Below are positions 23,420 through 31,363 of a DNA stretch of 38,950 nucleotides, piece by piece. Source of the stretch: RGIG8244 sp045639325. Lineage in GTDB: Bacteria > Verrucomicrobiota > Lentisphaeria > Victivallales > UBA1829. The notes under the pieces were generated by a model. It did not search any database. It saw nothing but the letters and a program-made list of their open reading frames with translations, and was not told the DNA's origin. Numbering within the stretch: position 1 is the stretch's first letter; each line of letters begins with the position of its first letter. The stretch spans positions 1 through 38,950 of the forward strand of contig JAZUCU010000049.1 in assembly GCA_045639325.1 (NCBI GenBank), written 5' to 3'. The position numbers and the translations under genes are program-made.

Positions 23420-24262
23420 TCAACCCATCTGAGATGTGGCAGCCTGTTCCATTGCATCGCGCTGTTCATCGGTCATGCCGGTATATTTGGGGTTGCCGGG
23501 CATGATACCGCGCTTGGAGGCTTTGATAAAGTTCATGAAAACGTGGACTTCGGGTCCTGTATTGCCGCTGCGTTCGATCTGTTCCAACGCATTCTTTGTA
23601 TTCAAACCTTCAAAGAAATAAGTCTTGATTGCGCGGCGGATGGCAAGACGCTGTTCGTTGGAGAATCCGGCACGGCGCAAACCGATGGTGTTGGGACCGG
23701 TGATATAGTTGGTTTCACGCAGCATGCAGAACGGCGGAACGTCCTGAGAAATCAAGCAGCCTGCACCGATCATGCAGAGTGCTCCGATACGGCAGAACTG
23801 ATGAATCTTTGTGTAACCGCTGAGAACGGCACCTTCACCGATGTGCACGTGACCGGTAATTGCGGTATGGTTGGCAATTGTCACGCGGTCTTCAATAATA
23901 ACGTCATGCGCGACATGGACGAATGCCATCAGAAGCACATGGTTGCCGACCACGGTCTTCAGGAATTCAAAGGGAGGACGGTGAATTGTCACGTATTCGC
24001 GGATCACGGTATCGGAACCGATTTCGCAGAAAGAACGGAGTCCGCGGTAGAACCGGTGGTCCTGAGGTTCTGCGCCGACGAGTGCGCCGAAGTAGATACG
24101 GCAGCGGGCACCGACCGTGGTATACTGGCAGATTTTTACGTGAGCGTCAATATAACAATCATCACCGATTTTTACATCATCCTCGATAACGGCATACGGG
24201 CCGATTTCCACATTTTTTCCGATTTCTGCTTTGGGTGATACGACAGCTGTAGGATGTATCAT
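23420..24262 (-). CDS. lpxA: Acyl-ACP--UDP-N-acetylglucosamine O-acyltransferase
   Basis: First enzyme of lipid A synthesis: it moves a 3-hydroxyacyl chain from acyl carrier protein to UDP-GlcNAc in the cytosol. 280 residues, slightly longer than E. coli's 262. The N-terminal two thirds are hexapeptide repeats of a left-handed beta-helix (IHPTAVVSPKAEIGKNVEIG onward). The catalytic His is H119 in FVHVAHD, matching the E. coli HIAHD motif. GPNTIGLRRAGFS marks the start of the C-terminal helical domain. ATG 24262 was chosen over an upstream in-frame ATG (24298) because aaggaa precedes it and MIHPTA is the usual start. It heads a minus-strand run ending in ftsW, and its presence means the organism makes lipid A. 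Confidence 0.95.
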   Translation of the reverse strand: MIHPTAVVSPKAEIGKNVEIGPYAVIEDDVKIGDDCYIDAHVKICQYTTVGARCRIYFGALVGAEPQDHRFYRGLRSFCEIGSDTVIREYVTIHRPPFEFLKTVVGNHVLLMAFVHVAHDVIIEDRVTIANHTAITGHVHIGEGAVLSGYTKIHQFCRIGALCMIGAGCLISQDVPPFCMLRETNYITGPNTIGLRRAGFSNEQRLAIRRAIKTYFFEGLNTKNALEQIERSGNTGPEVHVFMNFIKASKRGIMPGNPKYTGMTDEQRDAMEQAATSQMG

Positions 24263-24336
24263 TTTTCCGTTCCTTCCGGCGTTAACAAGGTTCCACATTT
24301 CTCCATAGGGAAAGCTGCACTTTCCGCATACATTGC

Positions 24337-24365
24337 AATGTACTCCATCTTATGATAAATTGCAA
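24337..24365 (-). promoter_or_regulatory. Promoter of the lpxA-to-ftsW run
   Basis: On the minus strand TTGCAA (24365-24360) and TACATT (24342-24337) are 17 bp apart. A 10-bp palindrome, CATTGCAATG (24331-24340), overlaps the -10 box and could bind a regulator. It is divergent from the purL promoter. Confidence 0.5.
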
Positions 24366-24449
24366 GTTCTTTTTATGGGAAAAAACAAGTTTTTTCGGAA
24401 TTTTTTTCTTCTTTGGGGCGGATTCGCATGTTTTTTGCATTTTCTTGCC

Positions 24450-24486
24450 TTGACAGATTGAAATTTGTCAATTCTACTGCTATATT
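24450..24486 (+). promoter_or_regulatory. purL promoter with a 22-bp near-palindromic candidate operator
   Basis: TTGAAA (24458-24463) and TATATT (24481-24486) are 17 bp apart with an extended TGC before the -10 box. Over the -35 box lies a dyad: TTGACAGATT (24450-24459), centre GA, AATTTGTCAA (24462-24471). The arms are reverse complements except at one position. It does not look like the E. coli PurR box. Confidence 0.6.
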
Positions 24487-24528
24487 ATAGAAAACTATAT
24501 TGTAAATTACTCAATAAAGGAAATTCTT

Positions 24529-27492
24529 ATGGACTATCGTATCGAAATCGCTGGCAAGCCGCAATGGCGTGACTCACGGGCGGAAGCTGTGCTCCGCGAC
24601 ATCAAAAATATTCTCGGTATTCATACCGTGGAATCTCTCCGCACAAGAGATGTCTTCACCGTTTGTGCTGACATTACCCCTGAACAGGCGGAACGTGTTG
24701 CTCAGGAACTGGCAAACCCGGTTACTCAGACCGGTTTGGTTGGCCAGACACCGGTTGATGCGGTTGAATTTGATTATCTCATCGCCGTCGGATACCGTCC
24801 CGGCGTGACCGATAACGTTGCCCGTACAGCTCATGAAGCAATCGGTGACATTGTCGGCAGAAAACTGACCAAAGCCGAACAGGTTTTCAGCTCTGTTGAA
24901 TATCTGGTAAAAGGTGCTTTGACCGCCGAACAGCAGAAGCAGATCGGTTTTGACCTGCTCGCCAACGAATTGATTGAAACAATCAAAGTTTACACCCGCG
25001 CAGAATTGGAAAATGCTCCCATTCCGCTCAATAAGCCGGAAATCGGTACCACCAAAGAAGGCGAAGTCCGGGAATTCGACCTGGAAATCTCCGATGATGA
25101 ACTGGTCAAACTTTCTCATAAAGCAACCTGGGCTCTCAGCCTGGAAGAAATGAAATCCATTCAGAACTACTTCCGTAACTGCAAAGACCGTGAACAGTTC
25201 GGGCTTGGCAAGAACCCCACAGACGTGGAAATGGAAGTCCTTGCTCAGACATGGTCTGAACACTGCAAACACAAAATCTTTGCTGCTGCCGTTGATTATG
25301 AAGACGTCCCTGCACAGAAAAAAGAACACATCGTTTCTCTTTACAAATCTTTCATCAAGAAGAGCACAAAAGAAATCGGCGAACAGATCGACTGGCTCGT
25401 TTCCGTCTTTACCGACAATGCCGGTGTGATCCGCTTCAACGATCGTTTCGATGTGGCTTATAAAGCTGAAACACACAACTCTCCTTCCGCACTTGACCCC
25501 TACGGAGGTGCTATGACCGGGATCGTCGGTGTGAACCGTGACCCCATGGGTACCGGTATGGGTGCTGACTTGCTGCTGAACGTCTGGGGTTACTGCCTCG
25601 GTTCTCCGTTCACCGACAAGAAAGATGTTCCGGAAGGCTTGCTCCATCCCCGCCGTCTCCGTTCCGGTGTACACAAAGGTGTGATCGACGGTGGTAACCA
25701 GAGCGGTATTCCTTATGCAATCGGCTGGGAATACTTTGATGAACGTTATATTGGTAAACCCCTGGTTTATTGCGGTACTGTCGGTACAATTCCCCGTAAG
25801 ATCGGCGATCAGAACGGTTGGGAAAAAGACATCAAGCCGGGTGATATCATTGTTATGACCGGCGGCCGTATCGGTAAAGACGGTATTCACGGTGCAACCT
25901 TCTCCAGCGAAGAATTGCACAAAGACAGTCCGGTTCAGGCGGTTCAGATCGGCGACCCGATCACTCAGAAACGTATGGGCGACTTCCTTTCCGAAGCACG
26001 CAGCCGTCTCCTTTACCGCTTTGTGACTGACAACGGTGCAGGCGGTCTTTCCTCCAGCGTTGGGGAAATGGCATCTGTCTGCAATGGCTGCCGTATGGAT
26101 CTGAAGAAAGCTCCGTTGAAATATTCCGGTATGCAGCCCTGGGAAATCCTGATTTCCGAAGCTCAGGAACGTATGAGTTTCGCTGTTCCGCCGGAAAAAC
26201 TGGATGAATTCCTCGCTCTCGCTGCAAGCCGCGACGTGGAAGCAACTGTCCTGGGTGAATTCACCGATAACGGTAAATTCCACATGACATGGGGCGATAA
26301 GACTGTCTGCTGTCTCGATATCGAATACATGCACGAAGGTCTTCCCCAGCTCCAGCTCAAAGCAAAATGGATCCCGCCCCACTTCGAAGAACCGGAATTC
26401 AAAGATCGCGACGTGGAAAAAGACATGGTCGAACTCATGGGCAGACTCAACCTCTGCTCCTGCGAATATAAAGCACGTCAGTACGACCACGAAGTCAAAG
26501 GCCTCAGCGTTATTAAACCTTATACCGGTGTGAAACGTGACGTCGCATCTGACGCAACTGTCTACATGGCAGAACCCCTCGGAACCGAAGGTATCGTTCT
26601 CGCTGCCGGTATTCTCCCCCGTTACAGCGATATTGACACCTATCACATGATGGCATCCTGTATCGACCTGGCTATCCGCCGTGCCGTTGCCGCCGGTGCC
26701 GATCCCGACCACATCGCCGGTCTCGACAACTTCTGCTGGCCCGACCCGGTCCAGAGCGAAAAGACTCCCGACGGCGAATACAAGATGGCTCAGCTCGTCC
26801 GCGCCAACCAGGCATTGTATGACTATACAAAAGCATTCCTCTGCCCCTGTATTTCCGGTAAGGACAGTATGAAGAACGACAGTACCCGCGGTGGTCGCAA
26901 GATCTCCATTCCGCCGACTGTTCTCTTCAGCACCATCGGTAAGATTGATGATATCCGCCATGCGGTTTCTCTGGATGCAAAACTTGCCGGCGACTCCATC
27001 TACGTCATCGGTACAACCAAAGCCGAACTGGGCGGTGGTGAATACTTCAACATGCTCAATGCACATGGTAACAACGTGCCGAAAGTGGATGCTGCCGCTG
27101 CTTCCAAGCTGTATCATGTTCTGGCTGACATTATCAAGAGCGACATTCCCCGTTCTATCATCACTCCGGCATTGGGCGGTCTCGCTGCTGCATTTGCCAA
27201 GAGTGCATTGGGCGGACGTCTCGGTTTTGATATCGATCTGGATGCGATCCCGGCAGAAAGCGGTCTCTCTGTTCAGGAACTTCTGTTCTCTGAAACAAAC
27301 AGCCGTTTCGTGCTGACCTGTGCTCCGGAAAAAGAAGCCGAACTGGAAAAAGCATTGGCAGGTTTCGCCTTTGCAAAAGTCGGGGTGACAACGGAAAAAC
27401 AGGAACTCGCCCTGCGTTCCGGTGCAAAGACCTATACTGTAAAACTGGATGATCTTGCTGCAAGCTACAAGAGCACGCTTGACGGCATTTGA
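24529..27492 (+). CDS. purL: Phosphoribosylformylglycinamidine synthase, synthetase subunit without glutaminase domain
   Basis: Catalyses the ATP-dependent amidation of FGAR to FGAM in purine synthesis (cytosol). 987 residues. Residues ~1-175 look like the two PurS-like repeats of large-type PurL, followed by a linker (~190-250, with AQTWSEHCKHKIF) and two AIR-synthase-type halves: KAETHNSPSALDPYGGAMTG, DGGNQSGIPYAIG, GGRIGKDGIHGATFSSEEL, TDNGAGGLSSSVGEMA and ISGKDSMKND. The ~270-residue C-terminal glutaminase of E. coli PurL is absent, because the protein ends shortly after the second half. Ammonia must therefore come from a separate PurQ, not seen here. Codon use is strongly biased, suggesting high expression. 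Aaagga precedes the start, and a promoter with a palindrome lies upstream. Confidence 0.93.
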   Translation: MDYRIEIAGKPQWRDSRAEAVLRDIKNILGIHTVESLRTRDVFTVCADITPEQAERVAQELANPVTQTGLVGQTPVDAVEFDYLIAVGYRPGVTDNVARTAHEAIGDIVGRKLTKAEQVFSSVEYLVKGALTAEQQKQIGFDLLANELIETIKVYTRAELENAPIPLNKPEIGTTKEGEVREFDLEISDDELVKLSHKATWALSLEEMKSIQNYFRNCKDREQFGLGKNPTDVEMEVLAQTWSEHCKHKIFAAAVDYEDVPAQKKEHIVSLYKSFIKKSTKEIGEQIDWLVSVFTDNAGVIRFNDRFDVAYKAETHNSPSALDPYGGAMTGIVGVNRDPMGTGMGADLLLNVWGYCLGSPFTDKKDVPEGLLHPRRLRSGVHKGVIDGGNQSGIPYAIGWEYFDERYIGKPLVYCGTVGTIPRKIGDQNGWEKDIKPGDIIVMTGGRIGKDGIHGATFSSEELHKDSPVQAVQIGDPITQKRMGDFLSEARSRLLYRFVTDNGAGGLSSSVGEMASVCNGCRMDLKKAPLKYSGMQPWEILISEAQERMSFAVPPEKLDEFLALAASRDVEATVLGEFTDNGKFHMTWGDKTVCCLDIEYMHEGLPQLQLKAKWIPPHFEEPEFKDRDVEKDMVELMGRLNLCSCEYKARQYDHEVKGLSVIKPYTGVKRDVASDATVYMAEPLGTEGIVLAAGILPRYSDIDTYHMMASCIDLAIRRAVAAGADPDHIAGLDNFCWPDPVQSEKTPDGEYKMAQLVRANQALYDYTKAFLCPCISGKDSMKNDSTRGGRKISIPPTVLFSTIGKIDDIRHAVSLDAKLAGDSIYVIGTTKAELGGGEYFNMLNAHGNNVPKVDAAAASKLYHVLADIIKSDIPRSIITPALGGLAAAFAKSALGGRLGFDIDLDAIPAESGLSVQELLFSETNSRFVLTCAPEKEAELEKALAGFAFAKVGVTTEKQELALRSGAKTYTVKLDDLAASYKSTLDGI

Positions 27493-27517
27493 TCCCGAAC
27501 ATAACGGAGATTGAACT

Positions 27518-28213
27518 ATGTTCTATATTGATCCTGTCTATCTGATATTCGCATTACCCGGATTGATCCTTTCACTGATTGCGTCTGCAATGGTGAAGTC
27601 CACCTTTTCCAAGTATTCGAGATTCGGTTCCTCCACCGGCCTGACCGGTGCGGAAGCCGCAGAACGAATGCTTCACCGGAATGGAATTTATGATGTCAGG
27701 ATCGAACAAGTCAGCGGTTTCCTTTCCGACCATTACGACCCCACCAACCGGACATTGCGTCTTTCTCCGGATGTTTACAGCAGCCGGAGTCTTTCCGCAA
27801 TCGGTGTTGCCTGCCACGAAGCCGGACATGCTTTGCAGCATGCCTCCGGTTATGGAGCGCTGGGGTTACGGTCTGCCTTGGTGCCGCTGACCAATTTCTG
27901 TTCACCCGTTTCTTATGTTGTTATTCTGCTAGGCTTTTTGCTTTCCAGCCAGTCGTTGATTCTGTTGGGCTGTATTTTCTTCAGCGCGGCGGTTGTGTTT
28001 GCCTTTGTCACGCTTCCTGTTGAATGGAATGCCTCCGCACGGGCAAAGACCATGATGGTTTCCTGCGGGATCGTTTCTCCAAATGAAAGCAGTGATGCCG
28101 GAAGCGTTCTCAATGCCGCATTCCTTACTTATGTGGCTGCCGCTGTTTCTGCGCTGCTGACTCTGCTCTATTATTTGTTCCGTGCCGGCGTTTTCGGCAG
28201 CAACAGGGAGTGA
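27518..28213 (+). CDS. YugP-like zinc metallopeptidase (Zn_protease_2 family)
   Basis: Membrane-bound predicted zinc peptidase, 231 residues, typical length. It has an N-terminal helix (~7-26), then a cytosolic or extracytosolic catalytic segment with HExxH in CHEAGHALQH (H100, E101, H104), then two helices (~125-165) and a final helix near 190-220. The DHYDPTNRTLRLSPDVY stretch before the motif is typical of the family. The third zinc ligand is probably the Glu in LPVEWNASARA. The physiological substrate is not known for this widely distributed family. The ATG at 27518 follows ggag. It comes 25 nt after purL and overlaps the lipoate-ligase leader, so the three genes form one unit. Confidence 0.85.
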   Translation: MFYIDPVYLIFALPGLILSLIASAMVKSTFSKYSRFGSSTGLTGAEAAERMLHRNGIYDVRIEQVSGFLSDHYDPTNRTLRLSPDVYSSRSLSAIGVACHEAGHALQHASGYGALGLRSALVPLTNFCSPVSYVVILLGFLLSSQSLILLGCIFFSAAVVFAFVTLPVEWNASARAKTMMVSCGIVSPNESSDAGSVLNAAFLTYVAAAVSALLTLLYYLFRAGVFGSNRE

Positions 28214-28221
28214 TGCAACTT

Positions 28222-29202
28222 ATGAAATTATACTGGAATCCTGTAACTGATGCAGCGTATAATCTTGCTCTGGAAGAGTGTATGACCCGGTCCCTCAAGG
28301 GATCAGGTATTCTTTTATGGCGCAATCGCAATGCCGTTATTATCGGCAGAAATCAGAATACCCTTGCTGAAATCAATACCGATGTCCTGCGTGATCTCGA
28401 GATTCAGGCTGTCCGGCGCAATACCGGCGGCGGTACGGTGTATCACGATCTGGGCAATCTCAACTACAGCTGTATGGCGGATGTGGATGAGAAGGGCGGG
28501 GAGATTTCTTTTGAATTCTTTGCGCGTCCCATTCTTGCCGCGTTGAAATCCATGGGCGTGGATTGTGTTTTCTCCGGCAGAAATGATATTCTTTATCAGG
28601 ATAAGAAAGTCTCCGGTACGGCAAAAACAATTGTCGATGGCAGACTGCTTTTTCATGGTACACTGCTTTTTGATACCGATCTTACCGTCCTCGGCAAAGT
28701 GTTGACGCCCGACACGGAAAAAATTCAGGGCAAGGGGATCAAATCCGTCCGCGCAAGAGTGACCAATCTGAAAGAAGCCTTGCCCGGTATGACTCCGGAT
28801 CAATTTGCAGAGGCGATGCTTGCGGCATTGCTGAAGCAGTCCGGCGAGCAGACTGTAACTCCCATTCCGGAAGATCTTATCGCCCGTGCGGAAGTGCTGG
28901 CAGAGGAAAAATACCGGACGCATGACTGGAATTACGGCAGTTCGCCATTTTTCACATTCCGCAAGAAACAGCGTTTTACCGGTGGAACCGTGGAAGTTGC
29001 ATTGGATGTCCGGCGCGGCACGATGGAAAACGTTGCCATTCGCGGTGACTTTTTCGGGGAACGTCCGGTGACGGAACTGGAAGAGCTGCTGCGCGGAAAA
29101 GCTCACGAACCGGAAATCATCCGGCAGAGTCTTTCCGATGTCCCGTTCCACACTTACATCAATGGCGTGACTCTTGATGAATTTCTGACGTTGTTTATCT
29201 GA
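28222..29202 (+). CDS. lplA: Lipoate--protein ligase
   Basis: Attaches lipoate, via lipoyl-AMP, to the lysine of 2-oxoacid dehydrogenase or glycine-cleavage H proteins in the cytosol. 326 residues, close to E. coli LplA (338). The lipoate-binding RRNTGGGTVYHD (65-76) and the catalytic lysine K135 in KKVSGTAKTI are present, and the C-terminal accessory domain (~245-326) completes it. Possible in-frame starts at 28210 (GTG) and 28213 (ATG) exist. ATG 28222 gives the gggag site usable spacing and the family-like MKLYWNPVTDAAYNLALEE. Its 3' end overlaps the convergent pbpC by 8 nt. It implies salvage of external or recycled lipoate. Confidence 0.93.
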   Translation: MKLYWNPVTDAAYNLALEECMTRSLKGSGILLWRNRNAVIIGRNQNTLAEINTDVLRDLEIQAVRRNTGGGTVYHDLGNLNYSCMADVDEKGGEISFEFFARPILAALKSMGVDCVFSGRNDILYQDKKVSGTAKTIVDGRLLFHGTLLFDTDLTVLGKVLTPDTEKIQGKGIKSVRARVTNLKEALPGMTPDQFAEAMLAALLKQSGEQTVTPIPEDLIARAEVLAEEKYRTHDWNYGSSPFFTFRKKQRFTGGTVEVALDVRRGTMENVAIRGDFFGERPVTELEELLRGKAHEPEIIRQSLSDVPFHTYINGVTLDEFLTLFI

Positions 29203-31363
29203 CCTGTGGAGTTTCCACTACAATTTCCACTCTGCCGGGAGTGAGTTTTTCATTCGTGAGAGATATTGCGGTGATGGTATATTTTCCCGGTGCAAAACTT
29301 TTCCGTTCGCCGGGCTGACATTCGCCCCAATATTCGCCATTGCAGAACCAGACGACATTTGCCTGTTCGGACTGGATTGATATTTTTGCAACATCATTTG
29401 CCCCGGTAAGATATACGCCTTCTTTCGGGGACAGAATCTTGATAAATTGTTCTTTGTTGCTCTGGGTACACTTCTGACAGCGGCGCAATGGAATACCTTT
29501 TGCAATCACGCCATCATACCGTTTTGTGCATTGGGCGGATGCTGTTAATCCGGTCACGGAGCACAACGTTGTAAATTCAAAACTGCGTTTATCGCCCCGG
29601 TGCGGCATCGGTGCAGGGACCATACCATTCCGATATAACGCTTGAAGAACGATGCCCGCAACCGGAGCGGCATGATCGCTGCCCGTCATTGCGTAAACCG
29701 TGGATCCGTTTTTATTGCCGAGCCAGATGCCGACGGTATATTCGGGTGTAAACGCAACACACCAGGCATCCCGGCATCCGGATGAGGTCCCGGTCTTCCA
29801 TCCGGCGGTGATATGAGGCAACCCGGGCAGGGAGTGGGAGGAAAGGATTTGTGCAATCATGGCATCGGCGGGGGCAGGCAGCCGATTTTCTGTTTTTTCT
29901 TCCTGCTTCAGAAACGAGCCGCTGCAAACGGGGCCGGTGAAAATGGTATAGGCTTTTGTGATGGAATACAGCGTATGCCCGGCTGTGCCAAGCGTCAGAG
30001 AGAGTCCTGCTTTTTCTGCTTTTTTCTTTGTCAGATTTTTCTGCATCAGCCCATGATTTGCAAAAGCATTTGCCACGCGGCGGGGCGTTAATTGTGCAGT
30101 CAGACGAATTGCCGGAGTGTTCAGGGAATTGACCAATGCCTCACGCACATTGACCCGACCACGGAATTCTCCGTCCGCATTGCCGGGGGTGTAATCCCGG
30201 TAACGGATCGGCGTATCCTGAAGAATGGTATCTGCACAGATCAATCCGGCGAGGACGGCTTCCCGGTAAAGGAACGGTTTCAAGATACTCCCGGCTGTCC
30301 GGAACGCCATTGCCGCATTGACCTGTCCGCTTGCGGGTGAATGATAATTCACGGTTCCCGCCATGGCGATGACTTCACCGGTATGATTGTTGATAATCAC
30401 CCCGGCACCGTCGTTGGGACACCCCGTTTTGCCGGTAGCGTTCCGCAAGGTCTGATGAAGAATCGTTGACATTTCCGGATCGAGTGACGTCCGGACTGTA
30501 TCGCTGTATTTGCTCTGTTTTGCCGCCTGACGGAAGTAGAAAATCTGTTCTCCGCATTGCCCCAGCCGTTCCATATCCGATTTGTACCGGAAGTCACGCA
30601 GCCGGGGGCGTTTGGCATACATTTCTTCCACCTGATCCTCCCGGATGATGCCTTGTCTTGCCAGCATGCTGAGGACCCGCTTCTGCCGTTTTCTTGCCTG
30701 CTCATAATGCCGGTCCGGGCGGTAAGCGTTGGGCCGTTGCGGCAAACCGCAGAGAAGAGCAGTTTCTGCAATGGTCAAATCTTTCGCATGAATTCCGAAA
30801 TAATACCGTGCGGCAGCTTCGATACCGTACAATTTACCGCCGAATGGAATCCGGTTCAAATATTCTTCCAGGATCCGGTCTTTGCTCCAGATCTGTTCCA
30901 GACGGCGGGCTGTGACAGCCTGCATGATTTTCCGTTTCAGCGACCGTTCTCTTGCAGGGAACGTCATCCCTGCCAACTGCATGGTAATGGTGGATGCACC
31001 GGAAATGACACGGAAGTTCGTTACATTCTGAAGCATGGCGCGGAAGACGGATTGATAATCCACGCCGGAATGTTGGTAGAAATTCTGATCTTCCGCCGCA
31101 AGGATGACCCGGATGACGTGTTCGGGGATATGAGATAAAGGCGTGTGAAAACGCCATTGAACGTCATACGTCCGTTCCAGATATGCCTCGTTCCCGTTCC
31201 GGTCATAATACACTCGGACAGGAGTTTGTTTTGCCAGTGCGACGGTTGGATCATCGATCCACCGGGGCGCAAGACACCATAAGAGTAACCCGGCAGCGGC
31301 AGTCAGCAGGATGATGCCGAGAGCCGCTGCCGGGATCAGATAACGTTTCGGGAGCAGTTTCAT
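29195..31363 (-). CDS. pbpC: Penicillin-binding protein 1C (bifunctional glycosyltransferase/transpeptidase)
   Basis: Class A PBP anchored in the inner membrane by helix ~9-30, active in the periplasm. 722 residues. The GT51 domain has catalytic E91 in AAEDQNFYQHSGVDY. The transpeptidase has nucleophile S359 in AGSILKPFLY, S413-L-N415 in NSLNTPA, and K523-T-G-T-S in GWKTGTSSGCRDAW. The DAW after the KTG motif and the C-terminal beta-sandwich (~640-722) are PbpC features. Its start shares one base with the stop of the alpha-2-macroglobulin gene (TAATG), so they are translationally coupled. This neighbourhood is widespread and suggests wall repair coupled to protease trapping. Convergent overlap with lplA is 8 nt. 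Confidence 0.95.
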   Translation of the reverse strand: MKLLPKRYLIPAAALGIILLTAAAGLLLWCLAPRWIDDPTVALAKQTPVRVYYDRNGNEAYLERTYDVQWRFHTPLSHIPEHVIRVILAAEDQNFYQHSGVDYQSVFRAMLQNVTNFRVISGASTITMQLAGMTFPARERSLKRKIMQAVTARRLEQIWSKDRILEEYLNRIPFGGKLYGIEAAARYYFGIHAKDLTIAETALLCGLPQRPNAYRPDRHYEQARKRQKRVLSMLARQGIIREDQVEEMYAKRPRLRDFRYKSDMERLGQCGEQIFYFRQAAKQSKYSDTVRTSLDPEMSTILHQTLRNATGKTGCPNDGAGVIINNHTGEVIAMAGTVNYHSPASGQVNAAMAFRTAGSILKPFLYREAVLAGLICADTILQDTPIRYRDYTPGNADGEFRGRVNVREALVNSLNTPAIRLTAQLTPRRVANAFANHGLMQKNLTKKKAEKAGLSLTLGTAGHTLYSITKAYTIFTGPVCSGSFLKQEEKTENRLPAPADAMIAQILSSHSLPGLPHITAGWKTGTSSGCRDAWCVAFTPEYTVGIWLGNKNGSTVYAMTGSDHAAPVAGIVLQALYRNGMVPAPMPHRGDKRSFEFTTLCSVTGLTASAQCTKRYDGVIAKGIPLRRCQKCTQSNKEQFIKILSPKEGVYLTGANDVAKISIQSEQANVVWFCNGEYWGECQPGERKSFAPGKYTITAISLTNEKLTPGRVEIVVETPQVR

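Noticed and set aside
24574..27117. An 847-codon open frame on the minus strand opposite purL
   Set aside because: purL avoids TTA, CTA and TCA codons because of strong codon bias, which removes antisense stops. The frame has no family motifs and odd composition, while purL has full motifs.
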